Part shown: positions 34,600 through 41,937 of the stretch, piece by piece
Position numbering within the stretch: position 1 is the first letter of the stretch
How the letters are laid out: every line of letters begins with the position of its first letter
Origin: an uncultured Dorea sp.
GTDB taxonomy: Bacteria > Bacillota > Clostridia > Lachnospirales > Lachnospiraceae
Assembly (NCBI GenBank): GCA_910580235.1
Contig: CAJTVU010000004.1
Location: 62,001-126,000, forward strand
Direction: 5' to 3'
DNA length: 64,000 bases
Position numbers and translations under genes: made by a program
The notes under the pieces: generated by a model
What the model was told of the DNA's origin: nothing
The model's database searches: none
What the model saw: only the letters and a program-made list of their open reading frames with translations

Positions 34600-35793
34600 T
34601 TATTTCATTTCTTCTCTTACTTCTTTGAAGCACTTCACGATGAAGTCAATATCTTCTTTCGTATGGCTTGCACATACTTGTGTACGGATCCTTGCTTTTC
34701 CCTTCGGTACTACCGGATAGGAGAACGCTACTACATACACGCCTTTCTCCATCATACGTTTCGCGAACTCTGCGGCGGTCTTCTCATCGTAGAGCATGAC
34801 CGGCACGCACGGATGCGTTCCTGGAATGATGTCAAATCCGTTGTCCACCAGCTCTTTCCTGTAATATGCGGTTACTTCCTCCAGATGATCCCTGAGCGCC
34901 GTGCTCTCATCCAGCATATCGAACAGCTCGATGCTCGCCCCCGCTATCGCCGGTGCAAGGGAGTTGGAGAATAAGTACGGGCGGCTCCTCTGGCGGAGAA
35001 GATCGATGATCTCTTTGCGCCCCGACGTGTATCCGCCGGACGCTCCTCCTAATGCCTTCCCAAGCGTACCAGTAATGATGTCCACACGCCCCTGTACGCC
35101 GCAATGCTCCGGCGTGCCGCGCCCTGTCTTGCCAACAAAGCCGACTGCATGGCTGTCGTCCACCATAACAAGCGCATTATACTTATCCGCAAGGTCACAG
35201 ACGCCCTTCAGATTACAGATAATCCCATCCATAGAGAATACGCCGTCTGTGGCGATCAATTTTATTCTCGCCCCAGCCTCGTCTGCCTCTTTCAGCCTCG
35301 CCTCAAGATCCTCCATGTCATTATTCTTATAGCGGAAGCGCTTTGCCTTACACAGACGTACGCCGTCAATGATGGAAGCATGGTTCAGCTCGTCGCTGAT
35401 AACGGCGTCCTCCTCCGTCAAGATCGTCTCAAACAGCCCGCCGTTCGCATCAAAACAGGAAGAATAAAGAATCGTGTCATCTGTCCCGAGGAAATCTGAG
35501 ATCTTCTTCTCCAGCTTCTTGTGGATGTCCTGCGTACCGCAGATAAAACGCACAGATGCGACTCCATAGCCCTTTTCATCGTAAGTTCTTTTTGCAGCCT
35601 CGATAAGCCTCGGATTATCGCCCAGCCCAAGGTAATTGTTGGCGCACATACAGAGAAGCTCCCTGCCGTCTTCCATCTTCACCCGCGCGCCCTGAGGAGA
35701 TACGAAAGGAGCCTCGCCCTTAAACAGGCCGGCCTCTTTGATCCCTTCTACTTCTTTCGTATAAATGCTTAAGATATCGTCTTTACGTGCCAT
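34600..35793 (-). CDS. kbl: Glycine C-acetyltransferase (2-amino-3-ketobutyrate CoA ligase)
   Basis: The 397-residue, PLP-dependent enzyme cleaves 2-amino-3-ketobutyrate with CoA to glycine and acetyl-CoA, the second step of threonine breakdown. Family marks are NNYLGLGDNPRLIEAAK, SCFDANGGLF, DDSHAVGFVG and the PLP Lys in TGTLGKALGGASGGY. The length is typical. It lies 77 bp after tdh on the same strand. The stop adjoins a REP-type palindrome. Confidence 0.96.
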   Translation of the reverse strand: MARKDDILSIYTKEVEGIKEAGLFKGEAPFVSPQGARVKMEDGRELLCMCANNYLGLGDNPRLIEAAKRTYDEKGYGVASVRFICGTQDIHKKLEKKISDFLGTDDTILYSSCFDANGGLFETILTEEDAVISDELNHASIIDGVRLCKAKRFRYKNNDMEDLEARLKEADEAGARIKLIATDGVFSMDGIICNLKGVCDLADKYNALVMVDDSHAVGFVGKTGRGTPEHCGVQGRVDIITGTLGKALGGASGGYTSGRKEIIDLLRQRSRPYLFSNSLAPAIAGASIELFDMLDESTALRDHLEEVTAYYRKELVDNGFDIIPGTHPCVPVMLYDEKTAAEFAKRMMEKGVYVVAFSYPVVPKGKARIRTQVCASHTKEDIDFIVKCFKEVREEMK

Positions 35794-35817
35794 CGGTCCT
35801 ACCTTCTTTCCTAGAAT

Positions 35818-35879
35818 TATTATGCATTCTTAATCACTTTTACGCACTCTTAATCACTCTTACGCATTCTTAATCATTG
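35818..35879. repeat. Three 20-bp tandem copies at the tdh 3' end
   Basis: Units of the form TACGCA(C/T)TCTTAATCACT(C/T) repeat three times, the last overlapping the tdh stop codon (35870-35872). The unit sits between tdh and kbl and would be part of their joint mRNA. It looks like recent duplication of the sequence around the stop codon. Confidence 0.7.
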
Positions 35880-36931
35880 ACATGCGCCCAGTCCAGGATG
35901 ACCTTTCCTGACTCTCCTGAGATCATAGCCGCAAACCCCTTCTCATAGTCCTTGATATCAAAGTGATGCGTAATGATCTCTGAAATATCCAGCCCTGCCT
36001 GGAGCATCGTGGACATTTTATACCATGTATCCCATACCTTTCTTCCGTAAATACCGCGCAGGTTCAGGCCGTTGAAGATAACCGTCTCAAGATCGACCTT
36101 CGCATCTGTCCTCTGCAGGCCAAGAAGCGCGATATTCCCGCCGTGCTTCATATTATGTATCATATCATGAAGCCCCGCCTGAGAGCCGGACATCTCAAGG
36201 CCTACGTCAAACCCTTCCGTCATGCCGATCTCCTTCATAACATCCGGAAGCTTCTCCGTAGCTAAATTAACAGCCCTTGTAGCGCCCAGCTTCAGCGCCA
36301 GATCCAGACGGTACTGGTTGAAGTCTGTGATAACCACATGCCTTGCCCCCGAGAATTTCGCAATAGCCGCGGCCATAATGCCGATCGGGCCTGCCCCTGC
36401 CACAAGCACGTCCTCTCCCAGCATATCATAAGAAAGCGCTGTGTGCGTCGCATTTCCGAACGGATCGAAGATCGCGTACATCTCCTCCGGAATGTTCGGG
36501 TTGCACGGCCATACGTTGGAGGCAGGGATTACAAGGTACTCGGCGAACGCACCGTTCCGGTTAACGCCGACTCCTTTTGCATCTTTGCAGTTCTCCTTAT
36601 GGCCTTCCAGACAGTTCCGGCATTTCCCACATGTGATATGCCCTTCGCCAGATACAAGGTCTCCGACTTTAAATCCCTGTACTCCTTGGCCGAACTCTAC
36701 GACTTCTCCCACATATTCATGTCCGGCCGTAAGCCCTACAGGAATCGTGTGCTGCGCCCAGTCATTCCACTGATAGATATGCACGTCCGTACCGCAGATC
36801 GCCGTCTTACGGATCTTGATCTTTACATCCGTCGGCCCTACTTCGGGGATTGGAACCCGCTTCATCCACAATCCTTCTTCTGGCTTTTCTTTCACCAGAG
36901 CCCACATCATTCCATCATTTCTTTCTGCCAA
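35870..36931 (-). CDS. tdh: L-threonine 3-dehydrogenase
   Basis: The 353-residue zinc-dependent dehydrogenase oxidises threonine to 2-amino-3-ketobutyrate with NAD. Catalytic zinc ligands lie in AICGTDVHIYQWN (Cys) and GHEYVGE (His, Glu). Four Cys of the structural zinc site are in CGKCRNCLEGHKENC. The Rossmann motif is GAGPIGIMAA. The start is TTG at 36931, chosen because GGAGGG lies 8 bases upstream. It forms an operon with kbl, divergent from the sstT-like transporter. Confidence 0.95.
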   Translation of the reverse strand: MAERNDGMMWALVKEKPEEGLWMKRVPIPEVGPTDVKIKIRKTAICGTDVHIYQWNDWAQHTIPVGLTAGHEYVGEVVEFGQGVQGFKVGDLVSGEGHITCGKCRNCLEGHKENCKDAKGVGVNRNGAFAEYLVIPASNVWPCNPNIPEEMYAIFDPFGNATHTALSYDMLGEDVLVAGAGPIGIMAAAIAKFSGARHVVITDFNQYRLDLALKLGATRAVNLATEKLPDVMKEIGMTEGFDVGLEMSGSQAGLHDMIHNMKHGGNIALLGLQRTDAKVDLETVIFNGLNLRGIYGRKVWDTWYKMSTMLQAGLDISEIITHHFDIKDYEKGFAAMISGESGKVILDWAHVND

Positions 36932-36980
36932 TTTCTATACCCTCCATTCTATAATCGCCTTATGCGATAATGATACTATT

Positions 36981-37009
36981 ATTATAGCATTCCTCTATCA
37001 AATGCACAA
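36981..37009 (-). promoter_or_regulatory. Promoter of the tdh-kbl operon
   Basis: On the minus strand TTGTGC (37004-37009), a 17-bp spacer and TATAAT (36981-36986) form a SigA-type promoter about 50 bp before the tdh start. Confidence 0.7.
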
Positions 37010-37104
37010 TTTAATTTTAGCCATTTTTTGTTCATTATGACATGTTTTCCCTATCACATGACTTGTTTTGTGTTATTTTTCACAAAGAACATAACAAGAA
37101 CATA

Positions 37105-37133
37105 TTTACAAATCACATAGTTTTATTTATACT
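37105..37133 (+). promoter_or_regulatory. Promoter of the sstT-like gene
   Basis: TTTACA (37105-37110), a 17-bp spacer and TATACT (37128-37133) lie 75 bp before the transporter start. Upstream at about 37061-37098 a partly symmetric stretch, CTTGTTTTGTG against CACAAAGAAC, is a possible operator. Confidence 0.6.
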
Positions 37134-37207
37134 ATATATATCGGAGAATGAAAATCTAAGAGAAAGAGAGGAAGCAGATGCATTGAAATGTATCTGCGAA
37201 ATGGGAC

Positions 37208-38452
37208 ATGAAAAATGTATTAGCAAAATGGAATAGCATCAGCCTCGTACTGAGAATTCTCTGCGGCCTTATCATAGGTATTATTCTCGGGCTGATCATT
37301 CCAAAAGTAACTGTAATCGCACTTTTAGGAGATCTGTTCGTTGGCGCGTTGAAAGCCATCGCTCCGCTCCTTGTATTCTTCCTTGTAATGAGCGCTCTTG
37401 CACACATGGGAGAAGGGCAGAAGACAAACATGGGATTCATCGTCGCGCTTTACATGATCGGCAACCTGTTCTCCGCGCTCGTATCTGTAATCGCATGTAA
37501 GATCTTCCCGGTATCTCTGACCCTCGCAGAAGCGGCGGGCGAAGACATGGCTCCTCCGAGCGGCGTAGGCGAAGTATTAAAGAACCTGCTGCTTAACGTA
37601 GTGTCCAATCCAATCGGCTCCATCGTAAATGCGAACTACATCGGCATCCTTGCATGGGCATGTATCTTCGGTATCGCCCTTAAGGTGGCGTCTCCGGCGA
37701 CAAAGGCCGTACTTGACGATATGGCTGACGCGATCTCAACAGCAGTAAAATGGGTAATCAGCTTTGCACCGTTTGGTATTATGGGACTTATCTTCAACGT
37801 TATCTCCGCATCCGGGCTGGGAGCGCTTCTGTCCTACGGAAGGCTGATCCTCGTACTGGTCGGCTCTATGGCGTTCGTAGCCCTTATCATGAACCCGATC
37901 ATCGTGTTCCTCTGCATCAAGAAGAACCCGTACCCGCTCGTGTTCAAATGTCTGTCCAAGAGTTTTATCACCGCATTCTTTACCCGAAGCTCCGCAGCGA
38001 ACATTCCTGTAAATATGGAGCTGTGTGAAGAGCTTGATCTGGATGAGAATACATATTCCGTATCTATCCCTCTGGGCGCTACGATCAACATGGCGGGAGC
38101 CGCCATCACGATCTCTGTAATGGCTCTGTCAGCCGCCTATACCGTAGGCATTGAAGTAGACTTTGGAACAGCCCTTATCCTCTGCGTACTGGCCGCACTC
38201 AGCGCCGCAGGCGCGTCAGGAGTCGCCGGCGGATCCCTGCTTCTCATCCCTATGGCATGTAGCTTATTCGGAGTTCCGTCTGAGATTGCTATGCAGGTTG
38301 TCGGCGTTGGCTTCATCATCGGCGTTATCCAGGATTCCTGCGAGACAGGTCTGAACTCTTCTACAGACGTTCTCTTCACAGCTGCTGCTGACATGAGAGA
38401 CAAAAGATTACATCCAGAGCGTTATGCGAAGAAAGAGGCTGCTGCAGAGTAA
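37208..38452 (+). CDS. sstT: Serine/threonine:sodium symporter, SstT type
   Basis: This 414-residue transporter belongs to the dicarboxylate/amino acid:cation symporter family. It has about eight helices and re-entrant loops. The re-entrant serine-rich loop ITAFFTRSSAANIPVNM and the helix-7 motif GATINMAGAAI are present. Overall it is closest in look to SstT, which imports serine and threonine with sodium. Divergence from tdh-kbl fits threonine uptake for catabolism. The ribosome binding site is weak. A short frame encoding MYLRNGT ends with ATGA over the start, so translational coupling is possible. Confidence 0.9.
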   Translation: MKNVLAKWNSISLVLRILCGLIIGIILGLIIPKVTVIALLGDLFVGALKAIAPLLVFFLVMSALAHMGEGQKTNMGFIVALYMIGNLFSALVSVIACKIFPVSLTLAEAAGEDMAPPSGVGEVLKNLLLNVVSNPIGSIVNANYIGILAWACIFGIALKVASPATKAVLDDMADAISTAVKWVISFAPFGIMGLIFNVISASGLGALLSYGRLILVLVGSMAFVALIMNPIIVFLCIKKNPYPLVFKCLSKSFITAFFTRSSAANIPVNMELCEELDLDENTYSVSIPLGATINMAGAAITISVMALSAAYTVGIEVDFGTALILCVLAALSAAGASGVAGGSLLLIPMACSLFGVPSEIAMQVVGVGFIIGVIQDSCETGLNSSTDVLFTAAADMRDKRLHPERYAKKEAAAE

Positions 38453-38508
38453 GCAAGAAGTAAGAAAAGAAGTAAAAAAGATATTATGAAGCCCTTCAGT
38501 CAGGCTAT

Positions 38509-38559
38509 AAAAAGGCTGCCGCTCCACGACTCTCCAATCGTTGAAGCGGCAGCCTTTTT
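38509..38559. terminator. Bidirectional terminator between sstT and glyS
   Basis: AAAAAGGCTGCCGCT (38509-38523) pairs with AGCGGCAGCCTTTTT (38545-38559), with A and T runs on both sides. It serves sstT on the plus strand and glyS on the minus strand. Confidence 0.9.
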
Positions 38560-38608
38560 CAATTCCATATACATCGTCAGGACAATCTCTCCTGAATCTC
38601 TCTAATCC

Positions 38609-40003
38609 CTACCACACGAACTTTTTCTCAAAGTAAGCGTCAAGCTCGTCTATCTTCACTCTTTCCTGCTCCATCGTATCACGGTCACGGATCGTCACTG
38701 CCCCGTCTGCCTCAGACTCAAAATCATAAGTCACGCAGAATGGCGTCCCGATCTCATCCTGGCGGCGGTAACGCTTTCCAATATTGCCGCGCTCATCGTA
38801 TTCGCAGTTATACTTCTTCGACAGCTGTGCATAGATCTTCTCCGCGCCCTCGCCCAGCTTCTTAGAGAGCGGAAGCACGCCTATCTTCACCGGTGCAAGA
38901 GCCGGATGGAAACGAAGCACAGTCCTTACGTCTCCTCCTTCCAGCTCCTCCTCGTCGTATGCGCTGCAAAGGAACGCAAGCACCATACGGTCCGCTCCCA
39001 GTGACGGCTCGATAACATAAGGCACGTACTTCTCTTTCTTCTCATCATCAAAATAGCTCATATCCTGCTTCGATACATTCTGGTGCTGGGTCAGGTCGAA
39101 ATCCGTCCGGTCTGCAATGCCCCACAGCTCTCCCCATCCAAACGGGAACAGGAATTCTATATCTGTCGTCGCCTTGCTGTAATGGCTCAGCTCCTCCGGC
39201 GAGTGATCCCGGTAGCGGAATTCGCCCTCTTTAAGCCCCAGCGCCTTCAGCCAGTCAAGACAGTAATCTTTCCAGTACTGGAACCATTCAAGGTCTGTGT
39301 CCGGCTCGCAGAAGAACTCCAGCTCCATCTGCTCGAACTCTCTCGTACGGAATGTGAAGTTGCCCGGCGTAATCTCATTGCGGAAGGATTTCCCGATCTG
39401 CGCGATGCCGAACGGTATCTTCTTCCTGGATGTACGCTGCACGTTCTTAAAGTTTACAAAGATCCCCTGCGCCGTCTCCGGGCGGAGATATACCACGCTC
39501 TTGGCATCTTCCGTCACGCCCTGGAACGTCTTGAACATAAGATTGAACTCTCGGATCTCTGTAAAGTTGTGCTTGCCGCATGTGGGGCATGGAATATTGT
39601 TCTCCGCAATGAAGTCCTGCATCTTTTCCTTGCTCCAGCCGTCCACTGTCTCTCCGCCGATGTCTGTTCCTGTCTTTTCTGCAAAGTCCTCGATCATCTT
39701 ATCTGCACGGAACCGCTCGTGGCACTCCTTACAGTCCATCAGAGGATCGCTGAAGCCGCCTAAGTGCCCGCTTGCCACCCATGTCTGCGGATTCATAAGG
39801 ATCGCACAGTCCACGCCTACATTATAAGGAGATTCCTGTACGAATTTCTGCCACCATGCCCGTTTTACATTATTCTTGAGCTCCACTCCCAGATTGCCGT
39901 AATCCCATGTGTTCGCAAGGCCGCCGTAAATCTCGGAACCAGGATAAACAAATCCTCTGGATTTCGCTAATGCTACGATTTTGTCCATTGTCTTTTCTGC
40001 CAT
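38609..40003 (-). CDS. glyS: Glycine--tRNA ligase, single-chain class II type
   Basis: The 464-residue enzyme charges tRNA-Gly. It is the archaeal/eukaryote-like homodimeric form (glyQS) used by many Firmicutes. Motif regions include SRGFVYPGSEIYGGLANTWDYG, the class II motif 2 region SFRNEITPGNFTFRTREFEQMELEFF and motif 3 PSLGADRMVLAFL. Residues about 75-150 hold a CxxC pair (MDCKECHE, CPTCGKH), probably a zinc site. The start MAEKTMDK follows AGAGGA. It is the last gene after recO on the same strand. No T-box leader was seen in the 100 bp upstream. Confidence 0.96.
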   Translation of the reverse strand: MAEKTMDKIVALAKSRGFVYPGSEIYGGLANTWDYGNLGVELKNNVKRAWWQKFVQESPYNVGVDCAILMNPQTWVASGHLGGFSDPLMDCKECHERFRADKMIEDFAEKTGTDIGGETVDGWSKEKMQDFIAENNIPCPTCGKHNFTEIREFNLMFKTFQGVTEDAKSVVYLRPETAQGIFVNFKNVQRTSRKKIPFGIAQIGKSFRNEITPGNFTFRTREFEQMELEFFCEPDTDLEWFQYWKDYCLDWLKALGLKEGEFRYRDHSPEELSHYSKATTDIEFLFPFGWGELWGIADRTDFDLTQHQNVSKQDMSYFDDEKKEKYVPYVIEPSLGADRMVLAFLCSAYDEEELEGGDVRTVLRFHPALAPVKIGVLPLSKKLGEGAEKIYAQLSKKYNCEYDERGNIGKRYRRQDEIGTPFCVTYDFESEADGAVTIRDRDTMEQERVKIDELDAYFEKKFVW

Positions 40004-40103
40004 ATTCCTCTTCCACCCTTCTTTCTCATAGTACACTGTCGCCTGTTGGGCAACGGTAATTGTTAACAATTATACAATGCACGCTACTTCTTTTCAAGCC
40101 CCA

Positions 40104-40844
40104 TTACAGAATTGTCTCCAGTATTTCCAGGGATTTGAACGTTTTGTCGACATAGCATCCAAGCCAGGCAGCCGCAGCCGTCTCCAGCTGAGCCTGTACT
40201 TCCTCTGACACGACGAATGTATATAATCTCTCCGGCGGCGTGGCGACTATGTATTGTATCGTATAAAGCGTCGACGGGAGAAGCGAGATAGCGTCCTTTA
40301 CGCTGCCCATACACTCTTCGCACACAAGCCCTCCCTTCTCCGCGCTGAACACGGCTTCCCGCTCTTTATCCCCGCAGCGCACGCACTCGAACACTTGAGG
40401 AGCCTCGCCGTCTATACTGACGGCTTTCAGCTCATAGATGCTGCGTATAAGAGGATTCGGTATCTTCTCGCTCTCCAGCGCACGCAGCGTCTGATACAGG
40501 AGCTTCAGAAGCTCCCCCTCGTAATTCTCTTCCCTTGCATAATAGCCGGCCAGATCAAGAAAATAGAAGCCGTAATAGGCTCCTTCCATGTCCTCCCGAA
40601 GCCTGGAAAAGTAATTGGAAACAGAGGCCGACATCATCGTATAAGATGTCCGCCCCTCATAAATGCGAAATTCTCCAAAACAGAAGGGGGTCGTCACCCC
40701 CACGAGCGCGCTGTTCGGCTTCCTGGCGCCCCTTGCAAACGCCGCGATCCTCCCCCGCTCTTTCGTAAGTATGACCACCCGCCTGTCATACTCCCCGACA
40801 GGCGTCGCCGCAAGCACCATGCCTGTCACTGTAATCTGATTCAT
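40104..40844 (-). CDS. recO: DNA repair protein RecO
   Basis: The 246-residue RecO anneals single strands and loads RecA with RecR. It has the N-terminal OB fold (VTGMVLAATPVGEYDRRVVILTKERGRIAAFARGARKPNS) and a helical C-terminal half with the zinc site CVRCGDKE...CEEC. The start MNQITVTG follows AGAGGAG. Its first 59 bases overlap a small upstream frame in another phase. Position after era is conserved in Firmicutes. Confidence 0.95.
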   Translation of the reverse strand: MNQITVTGMVLAATPVGEYDRRVVILTKERGRIAAFARGARKPNSALVGVTTPFCFGEFRIYEGRTSYTMMSASVSNYFSRLREDMEGAYYGFYFLDLAGYYAREENYEGELLKLLYQTLRALESEKIPNPLIRSIYELKAVSIDGEAPQVFECVRCGDKEREAVFSAEKGGLVCEECMGSVKDAISLLPSTLYTIQYIVATPPERLYTFVVSEEVQAQLETAAAAWLGCYVDKTFKSLEILETIL

Positions 40845-40962
40845 GGCTCCTCTCATCCTCATAGCTATCCATCACTCGTCGGCAGATCTCCATACCTTTG
40901 TAAGTCAGATAGTCATGGATCCTTCCCGTCTCTAAAAATTGCTGCCAGTACTTCTCTTCCAT
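40786..40962 (-). CDS. YqzL-like small protein overlapping recO
   Basis: A 58-codon frame between era and recO opens MEEKYWQQFLETGRIHDYLTYK. This matches the length, position and pattern of the YqzL small proteins that sit between era and recO in Firmicutes. The ATG at 40962 follows GAGGTG by 5 bases. The tail of about 20 residues overlaps recO in another frame and looks unconstrained. Function is unknown; coupling to recO translation is likely. Confidence 0.65.
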   Translation of the reverse strand: MEEKYWQQFLETGRIHDYLTYKGMEICRRVMDSYEDERSHESDYSDRHGACGDACRGV

Positions 40963-41024
40963 AGGATCACCTCATCGTCTGTCATATTTCTGTCATACGA
41001 TTAGGTTCTCCCGCGGAAATATCT

Positions 41025-41918
41025 TTATTCCTCTTCCCGATAACCAAAATTTTTCATCAGGAATTCACTGTCTCTCCAGTCCTTCTTCACCTTCACCCAA
41101 AGCTTAAGATTTACTTGAAGATCCAGCATTTTCTCAATCTCATACCTGGCTGTGCTGCCAATCTTTTTCAACATATTTCCTTGTTTTCCAATAATTATCC
41201 CCTTGTGAGAATCACGCTCGCATATAATCGTGGCGTCGATATGCATCACTCTTCGTTTTACCTTCATCTGATCGATCGCAACCACGATCCCATGGGGGAT
41301 CTCATCCTGCAGACAGTGGAGCGCCTTCTCCCGGATCAACTCTGCCACGATCTGGCGCTCCGGCTGATCGGTGACTGTGTCCTCGTCATAAAACTGCGGC
41401 CCGTAAGGGAGATATTTCATCACTACCTTCAAGAGCTCCTCAGTATTTTCACCGTTTCTGGCCGATACCGGAACGATATCCGCAAAATCATAGATATCTT
41501 TGTACGCGGCAATAGACAGGACGACGTCCTCTCTCTTCACACTGTCTGTCTTATTAATGACCAGGACGACAGGCGTATCTACTTTCCCAAGCCTCTCTGC
41601 AATGTGCCGCTCCCCCGCCCCGATATAAGTGGTAGGCTCCACAAGCCAGAGTACTACGTCCACCTCGTTCAATGTCCGCTCCGCCACATTCACCATATAC
41701 GTCCCCAGCTTATTCTTCGCCTTGTGGATCCCCGGCGTGTCCACGAACACGATCTGCCCTTCCTCCGTAGTCAGCACTGTCTGGATGCGGTTCCTCGTCG
41801 TCTGCGGCTTGTTCGACGTGATGGCGATCTTCTGTCCGACCAGATAATTCATAAGGGTCGATTTCCCCACATTGGGGCGGCCGATCAACGTTACAAAGCC
41901 TGATTTGTAATTTTCCAT
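41025..41918 (-). CDS. era: GTPase Era
   Basis: The 297-residue GTPase binds 16S rRNA and helps 30S assembly. G1 GRPNVGKST (13-21), G2 with PQTTRNRI, G3 DTPGIHK and G4 NKTD are present, followed by a KH domain with the GxxG-type loop GKQGNMLKKIG near residue 240. The start and length are typical. It precedes the YqzL-like gene and recO. Confidence 0.97.
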   Translation of the reverse strand: MENYKSGFVTLIGRPNVGKSTLMNYLVGQKIAITSNKPQTTRNRIQTVLTTEEGQIVFVDTPGIHKAKNKLGTYMVNVAERTLNEVDVVLWLVEPTTYIGAGERHIAERLGKVDTPVVLVINKTDSVKREDVVLSIAAYKDIYDFADIVPVSARNGENTEELLKVVMKYLPYGPQFYDEDTVTDQPERQIVAELIREKALHCLQDEIPHGIVVAIDQMKVKRRVMHIDATIICERDSHKGIIIGKQGNMLKKIGSTARYEIEKMLDLQVNLKLWVKVKKDWRDSEFLMKNFGYREEE

Positions 41919-41937
41919 ATCTCTCCTTCGCTTAGCA

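Noticed and set aside
40004..40103. Possible T-box leader before glyS
   Set aside because: Only 100 bp are available and no T-box GGUGGnACCGCG-like sequence is seen.
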